Assembly: GCF_002993885.1 (NCBI RefSeq)
Contig: NZ_CM009578.1
Coordinates: forward strand, 2,207,751-2,271,750
Direction of reading: 5' to 3'
DNA from: Sphingopyxis lindanitolerans
GTDB lineage: Bacteria; Pseudomonadota; Alphaproteobacteria; Sphingomonadales; Sphingomonadaceae
Length of the DNA: 64,000 bases
Below, piece after piece: positions 56,577-64,000 of this stretch (its first letter is position 1; each line of letters begins with the position of its first letter). A program made the translations under genes and the position numbers. The notes beneath the pieces are model-generated. The model searched no databases. It was not told where the DNA came from and saw nothing but the letters and a program-made list of their open reading frames with translations.

Positions 56577-57530
56577 CTAAATCCCTTCGCCGCTCAGCCG
56601 CTGGCAGATCATGTCGAGCTGGTCGAGCGACCCAAATTTGAGCGTCAGCGCGCCCTTGCCGCCGCCGGCATAGTGGATCGCGACGCCAATCCCCAGCAGT
56701 TCGGCGAGGTGGCGTTCGACCGCGACGATATCGGGGTCGCGGCCGCCGTCGAGGCTCTTATATTCGAGCGGCGCCTTGCGTCCGCCGCCCTTGCCCGCGC
56801 GCACCAGCGCTTCGACCGCGCGCACCGACAGGCCTTCCTTGACGATCCGCCGCGCCATATCTTCGCCATCGACGGCGCCGATCAACGCGCGCGCATGCCC
56901 CATCGACAGCGAACCGTCGCCGACCAGATCCTGCACGCCCTGCGGCAGGTCGAGCAGCCGCATCAGGTTCGCGACATGGCTGCGCGACTTGCCGACGAGC
57001 TTCGCCAGCGCGTCCTGGCTGTGACCGAAATCGTCGATCAGGCGGCGATAGGCGGCCGCTTCCTCGATCGCATTCAGATCCTGGCGCTGGATATTCTCGA
57101 CCAGCGCGATCTCATAGGTCGCGGCATCGTCGAGGTCGCGGACGAGCGCGGGAATCTGGTGCAGCCCGGCGCGCTGCGCCGCGCGCCAGCGGCGTTCACC
57201 GGCAACGAGCTGATAGCCCTGCCCATCGGGAGCATGGCGGATGATGATCGGTTGCAAAAGCCCGCGCGCGCCGATCGAATCGGCAAGCTCCACGATCGCG
57301 GCCTCGTCGAAATGGCGGCGCGGCTGGTTCGGCAGCGGACGAATCGCGGCGACCGCGATGTGCTGGACCGCATCGCCCGGTATCGGCGCCGCCTTCGCCG
57401 CCGCCCCCGGCGTGGCGAGGACCGGCGCTTCGACCGCGACGTCGCCGAACAGCGCATTCAGCCCGCGCCCCAGGCCGGAGGGCCGCTTGCGCGGCGTGTG
57501 CGCGTCCATTTCCTTTTCATTATCAGACAT
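56577..57530 (-). CDS. parB: Chromosome-partitioning protein ParB
   Basis: A 317-residue CTP-dependent DNA-binding clamp. N-terminal SGLGRGLNALFG is followed by the ParB/Srx domain with LPNQPRRHFDE and the CTP motif GERRWRAAQRAG, then the helix-turn-helix (about 175-200: SQDALAKLVGKSRSHVANLMRLL) that reads parS, and a dimerising C-terminal part. parA lies immediately upstream with no gap. Three parS sites in the next 4 kb are its targets. Confidence 0.95.
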   Translation of the reverse strand: MSDNEKEMDAHTPRKRPSGLGRGLNALFGDVAVEAPVLATPGAAAKAAPIPGDAVQHIAVAAIRPLPNQPRRHFDEAAIVELADSIGARGLLQPIIIRHAPDGQGYQLVAGERRWRAAQRAGLHQIPALVRDLDDAATYEIALVENIQRQDLNAIEEAAAYRRLIDDFGHSQDALAKLVGKSRSHVANLMRLLDLPQGVQDLVGDGSLSMGHARALIGAVDGEDMARRIVKEGLSVRAVEALVRAGKGGGRKAPLEYKSLDGGRDPDIVAVERHLAELLGIGVAIHYAGGGKGALTLKFGSLDQLDMICQRLSGEGI

Positions 57531-58313
57531 TTAAGCGGCCTTGCGAATGTCGGGAAGGCGGTCGATCAGCTCGCGCGCAAGCGCGATATAGGCGGCCGAC
57601 CCGGCGCAACGATGGTCATAGATCAGCGCCGGCAAGCCGTGGCTCGGCGCTTCGGACAGGCGGACGTTGCGCGGAATCACCGTCTCGAACACCACCGGGC
57701 CGAGCACTTCGCGGACATCGTCCGACACCTGGTCGGTCAGCCGGTTGCGGCGGTCGAACATGGTGAGCGCGACCCCGAGAATGAACAATTGCGGGTTGAA
57801 GCGCCCGCGCACGCGCTCGACCGTGGTGAGCAGCTGACTGAGCCCTTCGAGCGCGAAAAATTCGCACTGGAGCGGCACGAGCAGCGATTCGGCGGCGATC
57901 AGCGCATTGAGCGTCAACATGCCGAGCGACGGCGGGCAGTCAATCAGGCAGATGTCCCACTGCCCCGCTTCGGCGCCCGACAGCGCCTGTTGCAGGCGGT
58001 GCAGCCGATCGGCGAACTCGATCAGCTCGATCTCGGCGCCCGACAGATCGACGGTCGCGGGGACGATATCGAGCCGCGGCACCGCGGTCGGCACCGCGCA
58101 TTCGGCGACCGTCGCCTCGGCGCGCAGCAGGTCATAGCTCGAATATTCGCGCTGCGCCTGCGTGATGCCGAGCCCGGTCGACGCATTGCCCTGCGGGTCG
58201 AGATCGATGAGGAGCGTCCGCCATCCGGTCGCCGCGAGCGCGGTCGCCAGATTGATCGCGGTCGTCGTCTTGCCGACCCCGCCCTTCTGGTTCGCCACGG
58301 CAATGCGGATCAT
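57531..58313 (-). CDS. parA: Chromosome-partitioning ATPase ParA
   Basis: A 260-residue deviant-Walker ATPase. The P-loop is KGGVGKTTT (K10-T18) and the Mg/switch motifs are LIDLDPQGNAS and LIDCPPSLG. It moves the ParB-bound origin region. The ATG at 58313 overlaps the rsmG stop (ATGA), and the stop abuts the parB ATG, so the three genes are translated as a unit. Confidence 0.95.
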   Translation of the reverse strand: MIRIAVANQKGGVGKTTTAINLATALAATGWRTLLIDLDPQGNASTGLGITQAQREYSSYDLLRAEATVAECAVPTAVPRLDIVPATVDLSGAEIELIEFADRLHRLQQALSGAEAGQWDICLIDCPPSLGMLTLNALIAAESLLVPLQCEFFALEGLSQLLTTVERVRGRFNPQLFILGVALTMFDRRNRLTDQVSDDVREVLGPVVFETVIPRNVRLSEAPSHGLPALIYDHRCAGSAAYIALARELIDRLPDIRKAA

Positions 58314-58960
58314 CGCTTTCCTCGCTGTTCTGCGCCGATTCGACCTTCGCCGACCAAGATCCGGCTTGTCGCGTCGGTGCGGCTCTGTTCCACGTGAAAC
58401 ATTCTCTGCCATGGCTGCGGCAGCAATGCCAGTTCCTTAACCGCGTTTCGCCCCTTTGGCAGCAGCCAGCGCGTCGATTCGGTGGAAAAACGCGTGGACA
58501 AGGCGATCAGCCGGTCGAGCGGCGCAAAGGCGCGCGCGCTGATCGTCGCTGCCGGCCGCGTTTCGATGCGTTCGAGCGGCGCTTCGGCGACTTCGACATA
58601 GCGCAAATCGAGGGTGTCCGTGACCGCGCGGAGAAAATCGCAGCGCCGCTTGCGCGATTCGACGAGCAGCAGCGGCCGCTCGCTCAGAATCGCGATCACC
58701 AGCCCCGGCAACCCCGGCCCGCTCCCCAGGTCGACCCAAAGCCCGTCGCTCGCCCGGTCGAGACACAGCAGTTGAGCGCTATCCGCGATATGCCGCACCC
58801 ACAGGCTCGGGATCGTCGAAGCCGCGATCAGATTCTGCCGGTCATTCTCCTCGACCAGCATCGCCGCGAAGCGTTCGAGCTGCCCCCATTGCCGAACCGC
58901 CGGGGCGAAGGCGTCCCCAATCCAGTCCCGCGCCTGCTCCTCGCTCGCCAACACCATCAT
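58310..58960 (-). CDS. rsmG: 16S rRNA (guanine(527)-N(7))-methyltransferase
   Basis: A 216-residue SAM methyltransferase (GidB). Markers: RQNLIAAST, WVRHIADSAQLL, the SAM motif VDLGSGPGLPGLVIAI and SARAFAPLDRLI. Among several ATGs, 58960 has GAGGGA at good distance; 58978 and 58972 are also possible. A parS site lies within its 3' part, coding FHVEQ. Followed by parA with a 4-base overlap. Confidence 0.9.
   Translation of the reverse strand: MMVLASEEQARDWIGDAFAPAVRQWGQLERFAAMLVEENDRQNLIAASTIPSLWVRHIADSAQLLCLDRASDGLWVDLGSGPGLPGLVIAILSERPLLLVESRKRRCDFLRAVTDTLDLRYVEVAEAPLERIETRPAATISARAFAPLDRLIALSTRFSTESTRWLLPKGRNAVKELALLPQPWQRMFHVEQSRTDATSRILVGEGRIGAEQRGKR
58386..58401. promoter_or_regulatory. 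parS site 1 (within rsmG)
   Basis: TGTTCCACGTGAAACA is an exact 16-base match to the B. subtilis parS consensus. It lies inside the rsmG coding region and near parAB. Confidence 0.9.
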
Positions 58961-59007
58961 TTCGTCCCTCATTCGCATCCCAACCCGCGAAGCGGAATCT
59001 CTCTTAT

Positions 59008-59245
59008 TCTTCGCGCTTTTGCGCCTTTGCGTGAGATTTTGATGAGTTTACGCGAAGACGCGAAGAAAGGCACCTCGCCAGCAGGCGGAGCAAATGTCTC
59101 ACACAAAGACACGAAGATGTCGTGTGATAGATTCATCGTCGATGAGAATTGGAGTGCGGCATTTTCATATAAATCGCGCTTCGCGCGATATCGCGACCGA
59201 CAACCGCGACCGAAACCGGTCTCTTTGTGTCTTTGTGTGAGCTTC
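59008..59245. repeat. Nested inverted repeats in the rsmG-RES gap
   Basis: Pair 1: TTCTTCGCG... (59008-59033) with CGCGAAGACGCGAAGAA (59051-59067). Pair 2: CACACAAAGACACGAAGA (59099-59116) with TCTTTGTGTCTTTGTGTG (59222-59239). No gene is evident in the roughly 300-base gap 58961-59261. The first pair resembles the repeat at 35.9-36.1 kb. Confidence 0.7.
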
Positions 59246-59261
59246 ATCGAAGGCCGGTCCA

Positions 59262-59720
59262 TCAACGACAGCGATAGACATCCAGCATCGGCGGCCGGTG
59301 CAGGCATTCGGCGAAGCTGAACGGCCGCGTGACGAGCGGCGGCACTCGCTCAGCCTCGGGGTGTCGGGGGTTCATCAGGATCACATCGGCTTCGGGCAGA
59401 ACCTTCGACCGAATGGCCGCCAGCAGCGATCGCCGCGTGTCGAGCCATTCATCGACGCACGCGATGATAGCCGGACGTGGCAGGTCGTCGGCTATGCGCT
59501 CCGGCACCGCATCAACCGACGTCCAGCCCAGCAGATGGTCGCTTTCCGCATCGAGACGGTCGGGCAAGAGATAGCGCAGCGCGACAAGAACCGCGAGTCC
59601 GGCTTCGCTGGCAAGACTGACGACCGGGCGTCCCGCCGACGAATATCGACCACCGAATTTCTCCGCCCCGGCCCCGTCCAGCGCGACATGCGGCTCGCGG
59701 CTCAAACGCCAAAGCTTCAT
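59262..59720 (-). CDS. RES-domain protein (toxin-like NAD+ phosphorylase family)
   Basis: A 152-residue protein of the RES family, named for conserved Arg-Glu-Ser. Visible markers: KLWRLSREPHVALDGAGAEKFGGRYSS (R in GGRY), the E in SLASEAGLAVLVAL, and RPFSFAE near the end with S. Family toxins degrade NAD+ and are normally preceded by an Xre/MbcA-type antitoxin. None is seen here: only 41 bases separate it from the mnmG stop. It may be a solitary or domesticated toxin, or the antitoxin may be elsewhere. The ATG at 59720 is preceded by a modest GAGGA site. Confidence 0.8.
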   Translation of the reverse strand: MKLWRLSREPHVALDGAGAEKFGGRYSSAGRPVVSLASEAGLAVLVALRYLLPDRLDAESDHLLGWTSVDAVPERIADDLPRPAIIACVDEWLDTRRSLLAAIRSKVLPEADVILMNPRHPEAERVPPLVTRPFSFAECLHRPPMLDVYRCR

Positions 59721-59761
59721 GGGGTGGCTATCCTCTTTCGGGTCTTGATGCGCGGCCACGA

Positions 59762-61633
59762 TCACGCCGCCCGCCGCCGCCCATGCACCATGATCGCGGT
59801 CAGCGCCGCCGGCGTCACCCCGTCGATCCGCGCCGCCTGCCCCAACGTCTCGGGCCGGGCTTTCGCCAACCGCTCGACCATCTCGCGCGACAGCCCGCCG
59901 ATCGCGCCATAATCGAGCGCGGGATCGAGCGCGATCGCCTCGTTCGCGGCAAGCGCGCGCAGTTCGGCGTCCTGCCGTGCGATATAGGGCGCGTAATGCG
60001 CATCCTCGGCCAGCTCGGACAGGATCGCCTCGTCGATGCCGTCGAGCGCGGGCGCGAGGGTCTTGAGCGACGCCATCGTGGCATCGGGGAAGCGCAGCAG
60101 GTCGATCCGCTGGCGTGTCACCCCGTCGCCCGGGATCGCGAGATCGATCGCGGCATAATCCGACGACAGGACCGGCGCCGCCAGCAGCGCTTCGGCGCGC
60201 GCCCGCTCGGCCTGCCGCGCCTCGAACAGCGCCGCCGTCGCAGGCCGCACCAGCCCCAGCGCCATCCCCTTCGGGGTCAGCCGCGTCGCCGCATTGTCGG
60301 CGCGCAGCCGCAGCCGATATTCGGCGCGCGCGGTGAGCATGCGATAGGGCTCGGTCACCCCCTGCAACACCAGATCGTCGATCATCACCCCGATATAGGA
60401 TAAGGAGCGGTCGAGGATCAGCGGATCGCGGCCACTCGCCGCGAGCGCCGCATTCGCCCCGGCGACCAGCCCCTGCGCGGCGGCCTCCTCATAGCCCGTC
60501 GTGCCGTTGATCTGGCCCGCGCAATACAGCCCGTCGATCGCGCGAAGCTGCAAACTGCGGTCGAGCGCGCGCGGGTCGATATGGTCATATTCGACCGCAT
60601 AGCCCGGAACATCGATCTCGACTTTCTCCAGCCCTTCGATCGTGCGCAGCATCGCGAGCTGGACATCGGCGGGGAGCGAGGTCGACACGCCATTCGGATA
60701 GACGAGCGGCGAGTCGAGCCCCTCGGGCTCGAGAAACACCTGATGCCCGTCGCGATCGGCGAAGCGATGGATCTTGTCCTCGATCGACGGGCAATAACGC
60801 GGACCCGCCGCGCCGATCGCTCCGGTGAACAGCGGCGAGCGGTCGAGATTCGCGGCGATGATCGCGTGGGTTTCGGGGTTGGTGCGCGTGATCGCGCAGA
60901 AAATCTGCGGAACGCTTCGCGCGCTGTTCCACGTGGAACAGGTCCAGTCGCCGCTGTCCGACGGCTGTTCTTCGAGCCGTGCCCAATCGATCGTCCGCCC
61001 GTCGAGACGCGGCGGCGTGCCGGTCTTGAGCCGCGCCATCGGCAGATCGGCGGCGCGAAGCTGGGCGGCGAGCCGATGCGCGGCGCCCTCGCCGATCCGC
61101 CCACCCTCCATCCGTTCCTCGCCGCGAAACAGCCGCCCGCCGAGAAAGGTCCCCGTCGCGAGCACCACCGCCTTTGCCGACAGACGGCTGCCGTCGCCGA
61201 GTTCGAGCCCCCCGACGCGATTGCCGCACTCGCCGCCGGGCGACAATATCAGCGCCGCCGCTTCGCCCGCGACCACGGTGATCCCGTCCTCGGCGGCGAG
61301 CAATTTCTGGATCGCTTCGCGATAGAGCTTGCGATCGGCCTGGATGCGCGGCCCCTGCACCGCCGCGCCCTTCGATGCGTTGAGCATCCGGTAATGGATC
61401 GCGGCGCGATCGGCGGCGCGCGCCATCCAGCCGTCGAGCGCATCGACCTCGCGCATCAAATGGCCCTTGCCGAGCCCGCCGATCGCGGGATTGCACGACA
61501 TCGTCCCGATCAGCGCGGGATCGAAGCTGACGAGCGCCACGCGCGCGCCAAGCCGCGCCGCCGCCGCGGCGGCTTCGGTCCCGGCATGTCCACCGCCGAC
61601 GACGATGACATCGAAATATGCGCTCTTCTGCAT
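59762..61633 (-). CDS. mnmG: tRNA uridine-5-carboxymethylaminomethyl(34) synthesis enzyme, FAD subunit
   Basis: A 623-residue FAD protein (GidA). FAD motif [16 protein letters not shown] is at about 7-22. The family segments [34 protein letters not shown] and [16 protein letters not shown] are present, and the C-terminal helical domain binds MnmE. Together with MnmE it modifies U34 of several tRNAs. A parS site (60925-60940) is embedded and translates as TCSTWN, probably in a surface loop. The inner ATG at 61633 is the family start. Confidence 0.95.
   Translation of the reverse strand: MQKSAYFDVIVVGGGHAGTEAAAAAARLGARVALVSFDPALIGTMSCNPAIGGLGKGHLMREVDALDGWMARAADRAAIHYRMLNASKGAAVQGPRIQADRKLYREAIQKLLAAEDGITVVAGEAAALILSPGGECGNRVGGLELGDGSRLSAKAVVLATGTFLGGRLFRGEERMEGGRIGEGAAHRLAAQLRAADLPMARLKTGTPPRLDGRTIDWARLEEQPSDSGDWTCSTWNSARSVPQIFCAITRTNPETHAIIAANLDRSPLFTGAIGAAGPRYCPSIEDKIHRFADRDGHQVFLEPEGLDSPLVYPNGVSTSLPADVQLAMLRTIEGLEKVEIDVPGYAVEYDHIDPRALDRSLQLRAIDGLYCAGQINGTTGYEEAAAQGLVAGANAALAASGRDPLILDRSLSYIGVMIDDLVLQGVTEPYRMLTARAEYRLRLRADNAATRLTPKGMALGLVRPATAALFEARQAERARAEALLAAPVLSSDYAAIDLAIPGDGVTRQRIDLLRFPDATMASLKTLAPALDGIDEAILSELAEDAHYAPYIARQDAELRALAANEAIALDPALDYGAIGGLSREMVERLAKARPETLGQAARIDGVTPAALTAIMVHGRRRAA
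60925..60940. promoter_or_regulatory. parS site 2 (within mnmG)
   Basis: TGTTCCACGTGGAACA, a perfect 16-base palindrome of parS type, inside the mnmG frame. The inserted residues look non-conserved. Confidence 0.88.
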
Positions 61634-61714
61634 GGGTGCGGCGCCTTTAGCCCAACACCAACATGGAATCCACCGGCGCGTAGCGGGCCTCGCCTGGATT
61701 ACAGGATCGCCGCC

Positions 61715-61730
61715 TGTTCCACGTGGAACA
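61715..61730. promoter_or_regulatory. parS site 3 (mnmG-mnmE gap)
   Basis: The same perfect palindrome TGTTCCACGTGGAACA lies immediately after the mnmE stop, in the short gap before mnmG. Confidence 0.88.
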
Positions 61731-63053
61731 TCATTTGCCGATGCAGAAGCGCGCGAACAGCGTGTCGAGCATTTCCTCGACCCCCGCGCGCCCGGTGATG
61801 CGGTCGAGCGCGGTCGCGGCGAGTCGCAGCCGTTCGGCGAGCAGAATGAGGTCGCTGACCTCGCGCGACCGCGCATCGATCATCAGCCAGTCGCGCGCCT
61901 CGGCCAGCGCGGCGCGCTGGCGCTGGCGGAGCGCGGCTTCGCCTTCGCGCGGCAACAGGGTGCGCGCCATCTCGACGATCATGCTGTGGAGCCGGTCCAT
62001 CCCCTCCCCCGTCGCCGCCGACAGGATCAGGTCGCAGCGCGCCGCCTCGGCCTCGGCGGCGGCATCGCCGCGCCAACGGTCGGCCTGCGCCGCGATCAGC
62101 ATGACGCGCGGATGGTCGGCGGGCGCCTCGGTCGGCGGCCCGAGCCAGAGCAGAAGATCGGCGGCCTCGACCGCCGCCCGCGCGCGCTCGATCCCGATCG
62201 CTTCGATGGCATCGGCACTTTCCGCGCGAATGCCTGCCGTATCCGAAAAGCGCATCGCAATCCCGTCGAGCGCGAGCGGCGTTTCGATCACGTCGCGCGT
62301 CGTCCCCGCGACCGGCGACACGATCGCCAGCTCACGCTGCGCCAAGGCATTGATAAGTGTAGATTTACCTGCATTTGGCGGCCCCGCGATCACCACCGAC
62401 AGCCCCTCGGCAATCACCTCCGCCGCCGGCCGCGCCAGCCATTCGTCCAGCTCGGCGGCCAGATCCGCCATCCCCACCACCAGTCGCTGCGCGGCACCTT
62501 CGTAAACTTCGACGTCATCCTCGTCGGCAAAATTAAGCTCGGCCTCGGCGCCCGCCATCAGCGTGAGCAGGCGCGCCTGCCAGTCGGCGACCGCGCGCGA
62601 CACATGGCCGCGCGCCATGCCGAGCGCCTGGACGCGCTGGCTTTCGGTCTCGGCCGCGAGCAGGTCGGCGAGTCCCTCGGCCTCGGCCAGGTCGATCCGG
62701 CCGTTGAGAAAGGCCCGCCGCGTGAATTCGCCCGCCTCGGCGCGGCGCAACCCCGGCAGCGCGGCGAGCGCCGCTTCGACCGCCGCGACCACCGCGCGAC
62801 CGCCGTGGAGATGCAGTTCGGCCAGATCCTCGCCCGTCGCGGTCGCCGGTCCCGGAAACCACAGTAGCAGCGCGCGATCGAGCGGCGCGCCCGCCGCATC
62901 GGTCAGGTCGGCGAGCGACGCGCGGCGCGGCGCGGGCAGCCGCCCCGCCAGTGCCGCGAGCGCCGCACCGGCCGCGGGCCCGCTGACCCGCACGACCGCG
63001 ATCGCCGCCGGCGGCATCCCGCTCGACAGCGCGAAAATCGTATCGCTTACAAT
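61731..63053 (-). CDS. mnmE: tRNA uridine-5-carboxymethylaminomethyl(34) synthesis GTPase
   Basis: A GTPase (TrmE) of about 440 residues. N-terminal folate-binding domain, then the G domain with P-loop GPPNAGKST, switch GTTRDVIE and DTAG, and the C-terminal CIGK motif with the conserved cysteine. The first standard start is ATG at 63017, but this omits the conserved N-terminal DTIFALSSG, which is encoded just upstream in frame. That stretch has no ATG, GTG or TTG. I extend to an ATT at 63053 as the likely rare start; the alternative is the ATG or a sequencing error. The gene begins near the stop of the DUF6489-like gene. Confidence 0.85.
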   Translation of the reverse strand: MVSDTIFALSSGMPPAAIAVVRVSGPAAGAALAALAGRLPAPRRASLADLTDAAGAPLDRALLLWFPGPATATGEDLAELHLHGGRAVVAAVEAALAALPGLRRAEAGEFTRRAFLNGRIDLAEAEGLADLLAAETESQRVQALGMARGHVSRAVADWQARLLTLMAGAEAELNFADEDDVEVYEGAAQRLVVGMADLAAELDEWLARPAAEVIAEGLSVVIAGPPNAGKSTLINALAQRELAIVSPVAGTTRDVIETPLALDGIAMRFSDTAGIRAESADAIEAIGIERARAAVEAADLLLWLGPPTEAPADHPRVMLIAAQADRWRGDAAAEAEAARCDLILSAATGEGMDRLHSMIVEMARTLLPREGEAALRQRQRAALAEARDWLMIDARSREVSDLILLAERLRLAATALDRITGRAGVEEMLDTLFARFCIGK

Positions 63054-63061
63054 GGTTTGGT

Positions 63062-63358
63062 TCAGCTCTTGCGTCCCTTGGCGGGCGTGTCGCCATCGGT
63101 TTTGTCCGACGATTTCGTCGCTCCGCCCATCAGTCCGCCGCCGAACTGGCCGAGCAAGGACTGAACGAGGCCCAGCCCTCCTTCACCCATCGGCACCCAG
63201 CTCTTGACCATCGCCTGCACCATGTCGGGGGTGATACCCTTTGCCATCAGCTCCTTGACCCGCGACAGATAGATGTCGTGGAGCGGTTCGAGGTCGGGGA
63301 GCCCGAACAGCCGCCGCGCCTCTTCGGGCGTGCAATCGATCTCGATATGGAACTTCAT
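63062..63358 (-). CDS. DUF6489-like small protein
   Basis: A 98-residue protein, MKFHIEIDCTPEEARRLFGLPDLEP at the start, then a helical part with YLSRVKELMAKGITPDMVQAMV and a Gly-rich tail ending in lysines. It resembles the small DUF6489 proteins of sphingomonads. No signal peptide or TM helix. It is encoded directly before mnmE and probably shares its transcript. Function unknown. Confidence 0.75.
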   Translation of the reverse strand: MKFHIEIDCTPEEARRLFGLPDLEPLHDIYLSRVKELMAKGITPDMVQAMVKSWVPMGEGGLGLVQSLLGQFGGGLMGGATKSSDKTDGDTPAKGRKS

Positions 63359-63454
63359 GGCCTGACTTTCCCCTTCGGCGCTTGAGCCGCGCCCTGTCGC
63401 CCGCTAGCTTCGCGCTTTCACCGTCAAGAAGCAAGAGACAGGAGAGCTTCCCCC

Positions 63455-64000
63455 ATGTCCGCATCCTCCCCGACGAACACGACCATCGCCGCGCTCGACA
63501 GCGAGGGCACGATTCCCGCCTATGTCGCGCGCCCCGACGCCGATTCGTCGCGCGCGATCATCGTGATTCCCGAGATTTTCGGGGTGAATGCGGGGATTCG
63601 CGAGAAATGCGACGATTGGGCGGCGCAGGGCTATCTGGCGGTCGCCCCCGACATTTTCTGGCGTTTTGCCCCCGGCATCGAGCTCGACCCCGACGTCGAG
63701 GCCGAAATGAACGAGGCGCTCGGCTATTTCGGCCAGTTCGACGCCGACAAGGGTGTCAGGGACATCGAGGCGGTGATCCGCTGGGCGCGCGGGCAAGGCA
63801 CGAACAAGGTCGGCGCGGTCGGCTTCTGCCTCGGCGGCAAACTGGCCTATATGACCGCGGCGCGCACCGATATCGACGCATCGGTCGGCTATTATGGTGT
63901 GATGATCGACCAGATGCTGAACGAAAGCCACGCGATCGCGCATCCGCTGCTGCTCCATATCCCGACCAACGACCATTTCGTCAGCCCCGAAGCGCAGGCG
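63455..64000 (+). CDS. Dienelactone hydrolase family protein, 3' truncated by window
   Basis: The first 182 codons of an alpha/beta hydrolase. The nucleophile is the Cys in GFCLGGKLAY, typical of dienelactone hydrolases. IIVIPEIFGVNAGIREKCDDWAAQGYLAVAPDIFWR is the standard opening, and LLLHIPTNDHFV holds the catalytic Asp at the right end. AGGAGAG precedes the ATG. It could hydrolyse dienelactone in aromatic ring breakdown, though most family members are general carboxylesterases. No pathway neighbours are visible. Confidence 0.88.
   Translation, partial: MSASSPTNTTIAALDSEGTIPAYVARPDADSSRAIIVIPEIFGVNAGIREKCDDWAAQGYLAVAPDIFWRFAPGIELDPDVEAEMNEALGYFGQFDADKGVRDIEAVIRWARGQGTNKVGAVGFCLGGKLAYMTAARTDIDASVGYYGVMIDQMLNESHAIAHPLLLHIPTNDHFVSPEAQA

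Noticed and set aside
59008..59245. Antitoxin gene for the RES protein in this gap
   Set aside because: No open frame with a helix-turn-helix was found; the DNA is inverted repeats, and antitoxins normally lie upstream of the toxin.

Overview
The window looks like chromosome of a high-GC alphaproteobacterium of the Sphingomonadales, closest in style to Sphingopyxis/Sphingomonas. This is inferred from gene content and order, without a database search. Pointers are three TonB-dependent receptors (TBDRs), ftsE-ftsX next to an MJ0042 zinc-ribbon protein, the order mnmE-mnmG-rsmG-parA-parB with three parS sites, and many interspersed palindromic repeats. The parAB/parS end probably lies near the replication origin.

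Layout. 0-2.2 kb: myo-inositol catabolism (iolC fragment, RpiR-type regulator, iolG). 2.2-3.4 kb: an unknown secreted protein. 3.9-13.6 kb: a TBDR, a PhoQ/PhoP-like two-component system with a PepSY protein, a lipoprotein histidine acid phosphatase (phytase-like), a second outer-membrane receptor and a urea transporter. Three control regions here carry 11-bp-spaced TGTCAG pairs resembling Pho boxes. With the iol genes, this suggests phytate capture, dephosphorylation and inositol use. About 13.6-18.4 kb: an acquired island of less GC-rich, foreign-looking DNA, with a DUF3592-like membrane protein, a frameshifted DUF5343 gene overlapping a TIGR02391/Ymh gene with an HEPN-like RNase motif, and a large serine recombinase whose reading frame ends inside tRNA-Arg(CCG).

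18.4-27.5 kb: YeiH-type membrane protein, zinc-ribbon protein, ftsEX, a YdcF protein, plsC, tyrA-hisC and metX-metW. 27.6-30.9 kb: a TetR regulator divergent from a third TBDR. 30.9-35.9 kb: a minus-strand run of hemC, hemD, a mitofilin-like protein, a glutaryl-CoA dehydrogenase and a CaiB-type CoA-transferase. 36-42 kb: tsaD-gpsA, a flippase, an adenosine kinase and a small membrane protein/lipoprotein pair. 42-47.5 kb: queG, an ABC exporter, a cytochrome P450 and an exported msrB. 47.5-51.3 kb: a membrane glycosyltransferase-like protein, GtrA and an FAD oxidoreductase, probably for envelope glycosylation.

51.5-56.3 kb: a glycine-zipper protein and a non-canonical chaperone-usher locus (DUF4402-like pilin, chaperone, usher-like barrel). 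56.6-63.4 kb: parB, parA, rsmG, a solitary RES-domain toxin-like gene, mnmG, mnmE (no standard start codon where the family begins) and a DUF6489-like protein. The right edge cuts a dienelactone hydrolase gene.
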